Positions 7,137-14,866 of a stretch of 64,000 nt of DNA are shown here, piece by piece (the stretch's first letter is position 1; the number at the start of each line of letters is the position of its first letter). A program made the position numbers and the translations under genes. This stretch comes from Chloroflexota bacterium (GTDB lineage: Bacteria; Chloroflexota; Dehalococcoidia; JACPQK01): contig JACPQM010000081.1 of the NCBI GenBank assembly GCA_016190505.1, positions 1 to 64,000 of the forward strand. The letters run 5' to 3'. The notes under the pieces were generated by a model. That model was not told the DNA's origin. It saw only the letters and a list, made by a program, of their open reading frames with translations, and did no database searches.

Positions 7137-7789
7137 GGGAGCACGATCTCGGTGGTACCCCATTTTTCTTCGTGGGCCTGCTTGAGCCCCTGCAACCTCT
7201 CCTGGTAGCCAGGTAGACTGAGGGCCTCCGTGATCATCACCAGGGCATCCTCACCGTTGTCGGTGTAGTAACTCCGGCGGACGCCGTTGCGGTTGAAGCC
7301 GTATTTCTCGTATAGCGCCTGGGCGCCCAGGTTGGATACCCGCGTCTCCAGCACCATGTACCGGCTATTCTTGCGCGTGGCCAGATCCAGGGAAGCCGCA
7401 AGCAACAGTTCACCGATGCCCCGCCGCTGATAGGCGGTGCGCACACCCAGACCTGTGAGGTGGGCCTCATCCCAGGCGAACCACAGCCCAGCGTAGCCCA
7501 CTATGAAGTCCACGGCCTCCGCCTCGAGTGGCGCCTCGGACGGAGACCGGCGGCGCAGGCGGGCCAGCCAGCGGCTCATCCCTTCAGGCCGCGGGGGATA
7601 GGGCACTGTTACACCCCGCTCAAAGGCCACCAGGTAGCCGGCCAGCTCGTTGTCCAGTTCGCGCTTGAAGGGGGGCGGGGGCCACATCGTCGGGAAAGCC
7701 TCCCGGTCCACCTGGCCGACCTGGGGCACATCCAGCAACGCCATAGGCCGTACCGCAAAGGGCATCACCTTAGAGACCACATGTTTCAT
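7133..7789 (-). CDS. GNAT-family acetyltransferase, RimI-like
   Basis: This 218-residue GNAT protein has the acetyl-CoA loop as AYQRRGIGELLLAASLDLA, followed by RYMVLETRVSNLGAQALYEKYGF, the pattern of ribosomal-protein-alanine N-acetyltransferases (RimI). RimI is usually about 150 residues; the excess here is an insert (about 55-90) rich in Pro and Arg and a C-terminal tail. It may acetylate a protein N-terminus, but the substrate is not determined by the sequence. It overlaps the downstream lipoprotein gene. Confidence 0.75.
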   Translation of the reverse strand: MKHVVSKVMPFAVRPMALLDVPQVGQVDREAFPTMWPPPPFKRELDNELAGYLVAFERGVTVPYPPRPEGMSRWLARLRRRSPSEAPLEAEAVDFIVGYAGLWFAWDEAHLTGLGVRTAYQRRGIGELLLAASLDLATRKNSRYMVLETRVSNLGAQALYEKYGFNRNGVRRSYYTDNGEDALVMITEALSLPGYQERLQGLKQAHEEKWGTTEIVLP

Positions 7790-7871
7790 ATCTGTAACCG
7801 TATAATGACACCTATTCTAGCACAGCCTCGCTATCCTTTGACCAGTGGTTTCGTTTAGTATTTAAGATGGA

Positions 7872-8489
7872 ATGTGGCAATGGTTCCTGCGGACCTTGGG
7901 GCCTTTCCAGCGGCAGGCAGCCGGAGGAAGGGCCGAGGCCCTTTCCATCTCTGAGGAGGAGCTGGTACGACGGGCCCAACAGGGCGACTCCAGCGCCATG
8001 TCAGAGATATACGAGGCTAACGTGGAAGCAGTATACCGCTTCATAGCATTCAAGGTGGGTGACCGGCGGGAGGCCGAGGACCTCACCCACGACGTTTTCC
8101 TGAAGGTCATCGAGTCTATCGGCTCTTTCCAATGGCGAGACATCACCCTGAGGGCATGGGTTTTCCGCATCGCCCACAACCTGATCGTGGATACCCTGCG
8201 GCGCCGCTCCCGCAGGCCCACCGTAGCCCTGGATGATGAGCTGCCCTTGCCCGCACCCGACGACCCCGCTGCCGAGGCGGAGCTCAAGGTGACCATGGAA
8301 CAGGTTACTGAGGCCATGTCCCAGCTCACCGATGCCCAACGACAGGCCGTCACATTGCGCTTCTCCGCAGATATGTCTATCGAGGAAGTGGCGCAGGTCA
8401 TGAAGAAGAAGCCAGGGGCCATCAAGGCCCTTCAGCACAGTGGCCTGGCTAGCTTGCGCCGCCTCCTGAGGGGGGAGGGCAAGGAATGA
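7872..8489 (+). CDS. ECF-type RNA polymerase sigma factor
   Basis: This 205-residue sigma-70 family protein of the ECF class has region 2 from about 28 to 100 (ELVRRAQQGDSSAMSEIYE, YRFIAFKVGDRREAEDLTHDVFLKV, RAWVFRIAHNLIVDTLRRRSRR). Region 4 runs from about 135 to 200 (LTDAQRQAVTLRFSADMSIEEVAQVMKKKPGAIKALQHSGLASLRR). The gene overlaps the next one by four bases. The partner at 8486 has one membrane segment and a DUF5667 domain, so it is the probable anti-sigma or membrane sensor. Together with 10266 and 10821 this looks like a cell-envelope stress locus. Confidence 0.92.
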   Translation: MWQWFLRTLGPFQRQAAGGRAEALSISEEELVRRAQQGDSSAMSEIYEANVEAVYRFIAFKVGDRREAEDLTHDVFLKVIESIGSFQWRDITLRAWVFRIAHNLIVDTLRRRSRRPTVALDDELPLPAPDDPAAEAELKVTMEQVTEAMSQLTDAQRQAVTLRFSADMSIEEVAQVMKKKPGAIKALQHSGLASLRRLLRGEGKE

Positions 8490-10198
8490 AGATACAGGAC
8501 TCGCTGAACGAAAGCCTGGACCTGCTCAAGGCAGGGGCCAGTGTCGCGGAATGCCTGGCGCGCTATCCCGAGGAGAGCGCAGATCTGGAGCCGCTGCTCC
8601 AGGCTGCGGTGGTGCTGCGCCAGGCCAGCGCCATACCGTTGCGACCCCAGTTCCGGGCCGAGGGGAGGGCGCGTGTCGTGGGGGCCATGGCCGCTCTACG
8701 TTCCCGCCAGGCCAGGGCCCCCACTTTTGGTTGGGCATGGCGCTATGCCATCGCCGGTACTCTCATCGTTTTCCTGTCGACTATGCAGGTCATCCGCGTC
8801 TCCGCGCAATCCCTGCCGGGAGACGTGCTGTACCCCGTCAAGCGCACGGTGGAGCAGGTGCAGCTAACCCTGACCTTCTCCCCGACGGCCAAGCTTGAGT
8901 TGACCAACCAGCTCGCCGACAAGCGCGTCCAGGAGTTGGTCGCCGCAGCCAACGACCGGGACCTCGACGACCCCAAGCAGAGAGAGCAGTTCCAGAAGCA
9001 GGCGGAAAAGCTAGTCCAGAGCCAGGCCAGCCGTGTCCAGGAAGCGGCCTCCCTGGCGGACAAGTCCGTAGCGGCGTCGGAGCGGCAGGCCATCGCTGCT
9101 CAGGTCCAGCAGGACTTCGAGCGCCAGGCGGCCAAGCTGTGGCAAGCCGCCGAGCGCGCCCCCGAGTCAGCCCAACCCGCCTTGCGCCAGGCCATTGAAA
9201 AGGCCACCGAGGGATACCAGAAGGCCCTGGCCGCCGTGGCTACCCCGGAACCGCGCAAGGACAAAGTAGAAGGTGTTTTGGGCGCAGTCCGTCCCCAGGA
9301 CCGGGTAGTGATCATCCTTCGGGACAAAGAAGTCCCCCTGACCCTCACCATTCCCGCGGACAGCCAGATCACCAGGAACGGGGCTGCCGTCACCGTGGAG
9401 GCGCTGGCCTCGGGCGACCTGGTCAAAGTGGCCTATGACCGGGACAGCCTCCGGGCCATCAGCATCGAGGCTCGATCGCCGGCCCAGGCCAGGGGAGAAC
9501 GCGTGGAGTTCGCGGGCATCGTCGAGAGCCAGCAGAACGACCGCTGGGTGGTCTCGGGCCGAACAGTCCTGGTAGGCCCCGGGACGGACCTGGACGTTCG
9601 GGGGCCAGTGATCGGCGCCCAGGCGCGAGTAATCGCTGAGACCAGGCCCGATGGCAGCTTCCTGGCCACCAAGCTCACCGTCCGCCCGGCCGAGGAGGCC
9701 AAGCGGCCAGAAACGCCCCAGCGAGTCCAGTTCACAGGCACCATTGACAACATCGCGCCCACGCGCTGGCTGGTATCCGGCCGGGAGATCGTCATTTCTC
9801 AGGAGACCACCATCAAGGTAGACGGCGTACTCAAGCCGGGTGCCCAGGCCAGAGTGGAGGCGGAGCAGCGCCCTGACGGCAGTCTGCTCGCCCGGGAGAT
9901 ACGGGTAACTGGGGCGAAAGAGGCTGACAGGGATAGGGGCACGGATAGAGATAGAGATGGCGATCAAGACGGAGACCGGGGACGAAACGGTGGCAGTGAT
10001 AGCGTTGCTACCCCTACCCCTGAGCCCAGGGGCGCGGACGGTAGAGCCACGCCAGTTCCCGCGCGTCAAGACAGCCGGGCCACACCGACCACGGAACGCG
10101 GGGACAACAAACCCAGGCCGAACCCAACCGTAGAGCCCCCGGAGAACAGACCCAGGCCCACTCCCAGGCAAGAAGACACCAAGCGCGAAAAGGACTGA
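8486..10198 (+). CDS. DUF5667/DUF5666 membrane protein, probable sigma-factor partner
   Basis: The 570-residue protein starts with a cytoplasmic segment of about 85 residues (SLNESLDLLKAGASVAECLARYPEE), as in DUF5667 partners of ECF sigma factors. A membrane segment follows at about 88-108. The DUF5667 core is next (SLPGDVLYPVKRTVEQVQL), then an Ala/Gln-rich coiled-coil region (about 140-260). Three beta-rich DUF5666-type units come after (the last two begin FAGIVES and FTGTIDN and end with RPDGS-LA-L/I-VR). The last ~85 residues are Asp/Arg then Pro/Thr-rich, possibly a wall-spanning tail. ATGA overlap with the sigma gene implies coupling. The regulatory role is inferred from position. Confidence 0.8.
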   Translation: MKIQDSLNESLDLLKAGASVAECLARYPEESADLEPLLQAAVVLRQASAIPLRPQFRAEGRARVVGAMAALRSRQARAPTFGWAWRYAIAGTLIVFLSTMQVIRVSAQSLPGDVLYPVKRTVEQVQLTLTFSPTAKLELTNQLADKRVQELVAAANDRDLDDPKQREQFQKQAEKLVQSQASRVQEAASLADKSVAASERQAIAAQVQQDFERQAAKLWQAAERAPESAQPALRQAIEKATEGYQKALAAVATPEPRKDKVEGVLGAVRPQDRVVIILRDKEVPLTLTIPADSQITRNGAAVTVEALASGDLVKVAYDRDSLRAISIEARSPAQARGERVEFAGIVESQQNDRWVVSGRTVLVGPGTDLDVRGPVIGAQARVIAETRPDGSFLATKLTVRPAEEAKRPETPQRVQFTGTIDNIAPTRWLVSGREIVISQETTIKVDGVLKPGAQARVEAEQRPDGSLLAREIRVTGAKEADRDRGTDRDRDGDQDGDRGRNGGSDSVATPTPEPRGADGRATPVPARQDSRATPTTERGDNKPRPNPTVEPPENRPRPTPRQEDTKREKD

Positions 10199-10265
10199 AC
10201 CCGAGTCCTGTCCACACAGGCCACCCAGGCTTGCCTGGCGCCGTTAGTTCGAGAAAGGAGTACTC

Positions 10266-10742
10266 ATGAACGCGCATCCTGTTGCTTGCGTAGCCCTAGC
10301 GGGGCCACGCCACAACTGGCCCCTGAAGTTGCTGGTGGTCGGGCTGGTTCTTGCCCTGACCGCAGGCGTCGCCTGCAGACGCGCACCGGCGACGCCGACC
10401 CCTGGCGCGCCCACCACCGTCCCACCAACCACGGCCCCCGCACCAGCCACACCACCTGCGGCCACACCGGGGCCCGCACCTGCCGAAGCCAGATTCTTCC
10501 TTTCCATCATTGAGCCCCCCTTGGAATCGGTGGTACGCAGCCCGGAGCTCACCATCAAGGGCACCACTGCGCCCGACGCAGTGGTCAGTGTTAATGGAAG
10601 TATTGTCCCGGTGGATGCCGGCGGCGCTTTCTCCAGCAGCGTGACCCTTCAGGTGGGTCCCAACGTCATCGAAGTTGTGGCCAGCGACTTCGCCGGCAAC
10701 CAGCAAAGCGCCATCCTGAGCGCGATATACCTGCCCCAGTAG
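10266..10742 (+). CDS. Lipoprotein with a beta-sandwich (Ig-like) domain
   Basis: This 158-residue exported protein has a hydrophobic segment and a lipobox-like AGVAC (residues about 33-37), then a Thr/Pro/Ala linker (about 40-75). An Ig-like fold follows: FLSIIEPPLESVVRSPELTIKGTTAPDAVVSVNG...GPNVIEVVASDFAGN, a pattern typical of extracellular glucodextranase-B/Big-type adhesive domains. ATG 10266 follows GAAAGGAG. It lies between two DUF5666 proteins and is likely part of the same sigma-controlled envelope set. Confidence 0.8.
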   Translation: MNAHPVACVALAGPRHNWPLKLLVVGLVLALTAGVACRRAPATPTPGAPTTVPPTTAPAPATPPAATPGPAPAEARFFLSIIEPPLESVVRSPELTIKGTTAPDAVVSVNGSIVPVDAGGAFSSSVTLQVGPNVIEVVASDFAGNQQSAILSAIYLPQ

Positions 10743-10820
10743 GACGCTTCGACAGTGCTAACCTCTGCGCGCCAGGCTCGTTATATATAGTGAAATACTC
10801 GAAATGAGGAGGACAAAGAA

Positions 10821-12770
10821 ATGAAAGGACCACGGTTGCTGCTAGCCTTAGCTCTGGCAGCCGTAGTGGCTGTCAGTGGCCTGGGCGCCGCGCTGGCCGC
10901 CCCCGCATCGCAACTGCCGCCCGGCGAGCATCGAGGCATGTTCGGCACGGTGACCGCCATAGGCGCCGATTCCATCACCCTGGAGACGGCCCAGGGGTTC
11001 ACTGAGGTAAAGATGGACCAGAACAGCAAGTTCCGAATGCCCGGCAAGGACGAGGTTAATCTCACCGATGTGCAGGTAGGCGACAGGCTGGCCCTACTGG
11101 CCAGCAAGCAGGGCGAGGTGCTTACGGCCCTCATGGTAATGGTAGTGCCTGGCCAGCCCCAGAACCAGCACAAGACCGGTGTGATCACCAATATCAAGGG
11201 TGTGACCATCACCCTCACGGATAAGGACGGCAACACCTTCACCCTGGATGTGCCCGGCAACGCCGCCGGCCTGGCCCTGGGAAAGCTGATCACCGGCGTG
11301 GTGCGGCATGACCCCAAGAGCGGCAAGCCCATTGCCCGGGAGCTCCACGAGGTGGGTAAGGTTATCGAGCGGCTCACGGACAACGTCCGCAAGGCCGAGA
11401 AGGACGACGGGCGCCGCGGCTCGGACAAGGAGAAAGACCTGGAGCGGCTGCGCAAGGCCCTGGACGATACCGTCACTCGCGAGCAAAGCATCCTGCGTGA
11501 GGTGTTGGAGCGGGTCCCCGACCAGGCGAAGCCCCACATCAAGGAGGCCATGGAGCACGCCCGCAAAGCCCACGAAGAGGCACTCAAGGGCCTGGGGATG
11601 AAGGGCATCAACATGGAGGTGCAAGGCAGCATCACGGCCATTGATGCCACGGCCGGCACCGTGACTATCCAGCCGCGCCGGGGCGATGCCCAGACGCTGA
11701 AGGTGACGGACGCTAGCCGCATCCACAAGGACGACAAAGAGCATGCCACCCTGGCCGACCTGAAGGTCGCCGATACGGTGCTGGCGGTGCGTTTCAACAC
11801 GGACACCAAAGAGATTGTCCGCCTGGTGGCCAAGACCCCCAGATCTCTGGAAGCCAGCGGCATCATCTCGGCGGTGAACGCCGAACAGGGGACGGTAACC
11901 ATCCTGGACGCGGACCGGCGCGAGCCCCTGACGCTAACCGTCAACGACAGCACCCAGGTCATGCTCGACGGCGCTGCCGCCAGCATCTCTTCCCTGCTGG
12001 CAGGCCAAATCCTGGACAAGGCCGAGCTAACCGAAGGGACACTGGTGGCCACCCGGCTGGTGGTCCTGTCCCCGGCCAATGCCGCGGGGAACGCGGTGTC
12101 CTTCGCCGGCACCATTGACAGCTTCACCGACACCCAGGTCGTGGTCTCGGGCCAGAAGGTAGCTACCGACGCCCAGACCCAGTTCAAGGGCCGGCCCCAG
12201 GTTGGCGCCACCGCCCGAGTGGAGGCCATCGTCCAGGCCGACGCTAGCCTGCTGGCGCTGGAAGTGAACGTGTCTCAGCGCCGCGGCCCGCCCGAAGGGC
12301 AGAAGCAGAGCACACGGTTCACAGGGACCGTGGAGAGCTTCACGGCTGCTGAGGCCGTGGTCTCGGGCAAGAATGTGGCAATCAACGACCAGACCGAGGT
12401 CAAGGGCGCCCTGCAAGTCGGCGCCACCGTCAGAGTTGAAGGCACCCTCCAGCCGGACGGCAGCGTGCAGGCCACCAAGATAGATGTGCGCATTCCGGAG
12501 GAGCAGAAGGCGGAGTTCAGTGGCACCATCGAGAGCATCAGCCCTACCCAGTGGGTGGTCTCCGGCAGGAAGGTCAATATTGACGCCCAGACCAGGATCG
12601 AGGCCAGAGGCATACTCCAGGTGGGAGCTGTAGCCACGGTGGAAGGCACGCTCCAGGCCGACGGCAGCGTGCTGGCCAATAAGATCGAGGTGCGGCCCGG
12701 CCGGCCGACGCCCGGCCCCAACTCTAGGGGAAATCCGAGATCGAGTCCTACTCCGACCCCAGCCCCGTAA
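10821..12770 (+). CDS. Secreted DUF5666-repeat protein
   Basis: The 649-residue protein begins with a signal peptide (LLLALALAAVVAVSGLGAALA). It consists of at least six related beta-rich units: an N-terminal pair (GTVTAIGADSITLETAQGF), a charged helical section (about 185-265, GRRGSDKEKDLERLRKALDD), then further DUF5666 units. The last three align closely and begin FAGTIDSF, FTGTVESF and FSGTIESI, each followed by VVSG and Q-x-GA-x-A/VEG-x-Q-DGS. A short Pro/Thr tail ends the protein. The same units occur in the membrane protein at 8486, so the two may interact or share ancestry. The function of DUF5666 is unknown. Confidence 0.8.
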   Translation: MKGPRLLLALALAAVVAVSGLGAALAAPASQLPPGEHRGMFGTVTAIGADSITLETAQGFTEVKMDQNSKFRMPGKDEVNLTDVQVGDRLALLASKQGEVLTALMVMVVPGQPQNQHKTGVITNIKGVTITLTDKDGNTFTLDVPGNAAGLALGKLITGVVRHDPKSGKPIARELHEVGKVIERLTDNVRKAEKDDGRRGSDKEKDLERLRKALDDTVTREQSILREVLERVPDQAKPHIKEAMEHARKAHEEALKGLGMKGINMEVQGSITAIDATAGTVTIQPRRGDAQTLKVTDASRIHKDDKEHATLADLKVADTVLAVRFNTDTKEIVRLVAKTPRSLEASGIISAVNAEQGTVTILDADRREPLTLTVNDSTQVMLDGAAASISSLLAGQILDKAELTEGTLVATRLVVLSPANAAGNAVSFAGTIDSFTDTQVVVSGQKVATDAQTQFKGRPQVGATARVEAIVQADASLLALEVNVSQRRGPPEGQKQSTRFTGTVESFTAAEAVVSGKNVAINDQTEVKGALQVGATVRVEGTLQPDGSVQATKIDVRIPEEQKAEFSGTIESISPTQWVVSGRKVNIDAQTRIEARGILQVGAVATVEGTLQADGSVLANKIEVRPGRPTPGPNSRGNPRSSPTPTPAP

Positions 12771-12787
12771 GACCCACTATCGAGCCG

Positions 12788-12863
12788 GGGAGAGGCCCCT
12801 CCGGGGGCCTCTCCCCATCCAGCAAGGCTCACCGTAGGGGCCCCGATACATCGGGGCCCCTAC
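12788..12863. terminator. Long GC hairpin plus GTAGGGGC palindrome
   Basis: At about 12787-12817, GGGGAGAGGCCCC and GGGGGCCTCTCCCC pair around a short loop just after the DUF5666 gene. A second palindrome with arms GTAGGGGCCCCGAT follows at 12834-12863. No U-run is present, so termination, if any, is not of the classic intrinsic type; the hairpins may protect mRNA 3' ends. Confidence 0.55.
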
Positions 12864-12904
12864 GCACTTTCCCACGTACATGGGCATACGTATAATGGGG
12901 GAAG

Positions 12905-14656
12905 ATGGAAGCTAGAAGGCGTCCCCTACTCCGCGTCATTGCGCTCCTGGGACGATACAGGCTCCAGGTAGGTATCACCTTTTTCTGCGTCCTGGCGGGG
13001 ACGCTGCTCTCCCTGGCGGTACCTCGCTTCATCGGCCAGGCGGTAGACCTGGTGCTGAGCAAGGGCGATACCCGCCTGCTGCTGGGCCTGGCGGTGGCGG
13101 TGGTGGTGGTCAGCGTGCTCCGGGGCCTGTTCAACTATGGCCAGACCTACCTCTCCGAGTGGGTATCCCAAAGGGTGGCCTACGACCTGCGCAACCGCTT
13201 GTACGACCATATCCAGCGCCTTAGCTTCTCTTTCCACGACCAGGCTCAGACCGGCCAGCTCATGTCCCGAGCTACCGCGGACGTGGAAGGGCTCCGCATG
13301 TTTGTCGCCTTTGGCTTTCTCCGGGGCTCGTCCCTGGTGGTGCTTATCGTGGGCATCGCGGGGCTACTCCTGGCGCTGGACTGGCAGCTCGCCATGTTCA
13401 GCTCGCTGGTGGTCGTCCCCATCGCTTACCTGGCCATACGCTCCAGCCGCCGGCTGCGGGTGCTGTGGTGGAACGTGCAGGAGGGCCTGGGTCGCCTGGG
13501 CATCGTGCTCCAGGAGAACCTGGCAGGCATGAGGGTAGTCAAGGCCTTCGCCGGACAGAACATGGAGCTGGCCAAGTTCACGGCGCGAAGCCGTGAGGTC
13601 TATGACACCAGCATGGAGGCCAACTGGTTGTACGCCGTCTACAGCCCGGTGATGGCCGGCCTGGTCATGCTGGCCATCGCCCTTTTGATCTGGTCTGGAG
13701 GCAGGGCGGTGGTCTCGGACCGGCTCACCCCCGGCGAGCTGACCCAGTTCGTGCTCTACCTGCTTCTGTTGCCCATGCCGGTACGCATGTTGGGATGGAT
13801 GGTGAGCCTGGCCTCCCGGGCCTCGTCCTCCGGCGAGCGCGTCTTCGAGGTACTCGATGCCCAGGCAGCAGTGAGAGAGCGACCCAGCGCCATCGAGACG
13901 GGCCGGGCACGAGGCCATGTGGCCTTTGAGAACGTGTCCTTCGGCTACCGTAAGGAAGCCCCGGTGCTGCGCGAAGTGGGCTTCGAGGCCCGACCCGGCG
14001 AGGCCATTGCCCTGGTGGGCAGCAGCGGGAGCGGCAAGACCACCGTGGCCCATTTGCTGCCGCGCTTCTACGATGTCACTGCGGGCCGCATAGCCGTAGA
14101 CGGCCGGGACATCCGGGAAGTGACCCTGGCCTCCCTGAGGCGCAACATCGGCATCGTGCAGCAAGAGGTGTTCCTGTTCTCCGCCTCGATGCGGGACAAC
14201 ATCGCCTACGGCGCACCGGGTGCCTCGCAGGAGGCCATCGAAGCCGCGGCCAGGGCCGCTCGCCTGGACGTCTTCATCCGCAGCTTGCCCGAGGGCTATG
14301 ATACCTGGGTGGGCGAGCGCGGCATCACGTTGTCAGGGGGACAACGTCAACGAGTGGCCATTGCCCGCACCATACTATTGGACCCACCCATCCTCATCCT
14401 GGACGACGCCACGTCGAGCGTGGATACCGAGACCGAAGAGCTGATATTCCAGGCCCTCCAGGAGCTGATGCGGGGCCGGACAACCTTCATCATTGCCCAG
14501 CGGCCCCGGACCCTGGAGTACGCGCATCGCATACTGGTCCTGGACGAGGGGCGCATCGTCGAGCAGGGCACACACCAGAACTTGCTGGCCCGGGATGGCC
14601 TGTACCGGCGCATCTACTACGGGGCCAGGGAGACCGAGATTGCCCAAGTTCGCTAA
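12905..14656 (+). CDS. Heterodimeric ABC exporter half, degenerate-site subunit
   Basis: A type IV ABC exporter half-transporter of 583 residues has six membrane helices in the first ~310 residues and then an ATPase domain. Walker A is VGSSGSGKT (about 370), the signature is LSGGQRQRV and Walker B is LILDDATSSVD (about 496). Two catalytic positions are not canonical: the Glu after Walker B is Asp (LDDATS) and the H-loop His is Gln (IAQRPR). In heterodimeric exporters of the BmrCD/TM287-288 kind this marks the subunit whose Walker motifs form the non-hydrolysing site. The matching half is at 14867. The substrate is unknown; lipids or drugs are typical. Confidence 0.9.
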   Translation: MEARRRPLLRVIALLGRYRLQVGITFFCVLAGTLLSLAVPRFIGQAVDLVLSKGDTRLLLGLAVAVVVVSVLRGLFNYGQTYLSEWVSQRVAYDLRNRLYDHIQRLSFSFHDQAQTGQLMSRATADVEGLRMFVAFGFLRGSSLVVLIVGIAGLLLALDWQLAMFSSLVVVPIAYLAIRSSRRLRVLWWNVQEGLGRLGIVLQENLAGMRVVKAFAGQNMELAKFTARSREVYDTSMEANWLYAVYSPVMAGLVMLAIALLIWSGGRAVVSDRLTPGELTQFVLYLLLLPMPVRMLGWMVSLASRASSSGERVFEVLDAQAAVRERPSAIETGRARGHVAFENVSFGYRKEAPVLREVGFEARPGEAIALVGSSGSGKTTVAHLLPRFYDVTAGRIAVDGRDIREVTLASLRRNIGIVQQEVFLFSASMRDNIAYGAPGASQEAIEAAARAARLDVFIRSLPEGYDTWVGERGITLSGGQRQRVAIARTILLDPPILILDDATSSVDTETEELIFQALQELMRGRTTFIIAQRPRTLEYAHRILVLDEGRIVEQGTHQNLLARDGLYRRIYYGARETEIAQVR

Positions 14657-14864
14657 GTACCGTCACGCCCATCACCCCGCCATGCGCCAGATGCTGGTGG
14701 AGGGACGCTGCCAGGCGTTGCAGAAAGCCCTGGGCCTGCTGGAGATACGCCTGGGACAGACCGACGACCCCGCCCAGCGTCAACACCTGGCCGAGATGCT
14801 AGACCAGGTCAAAGGACAGATCGCCCGGCTGCGCCGCATCATGGCTCCGGGTGGGGAGGGCTAG
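14640..14864 (+). CDS. Small helical protein between the two ABC exporter halves
   Basis: An open frame of 74 codons begins at TTG 14640 (behind AGGGAGA), overlaps the end of the first ABC gene and stops two bases before the second. An internal ATG at 14682 would give 60 residues. The chain is helical and amphipathic: MRQMLVEGRCQALQKALGLL then GQTDDPAQRQHLAEMLDQVKGQIARLRRI, likely a coiled coil. The tight packing argues that it is a real gene, perhaps an accessory subunit. I find no family for it. Confidence 0.5.
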   Translation: MPKFAKYRHAHHPAMRQMLVEGRCQALQKALGLLEIRLGQTDDPAQRQHLAEMLDQVKGQIARLRRIMAPGGEG

Positions 14865-14866
14865 CC

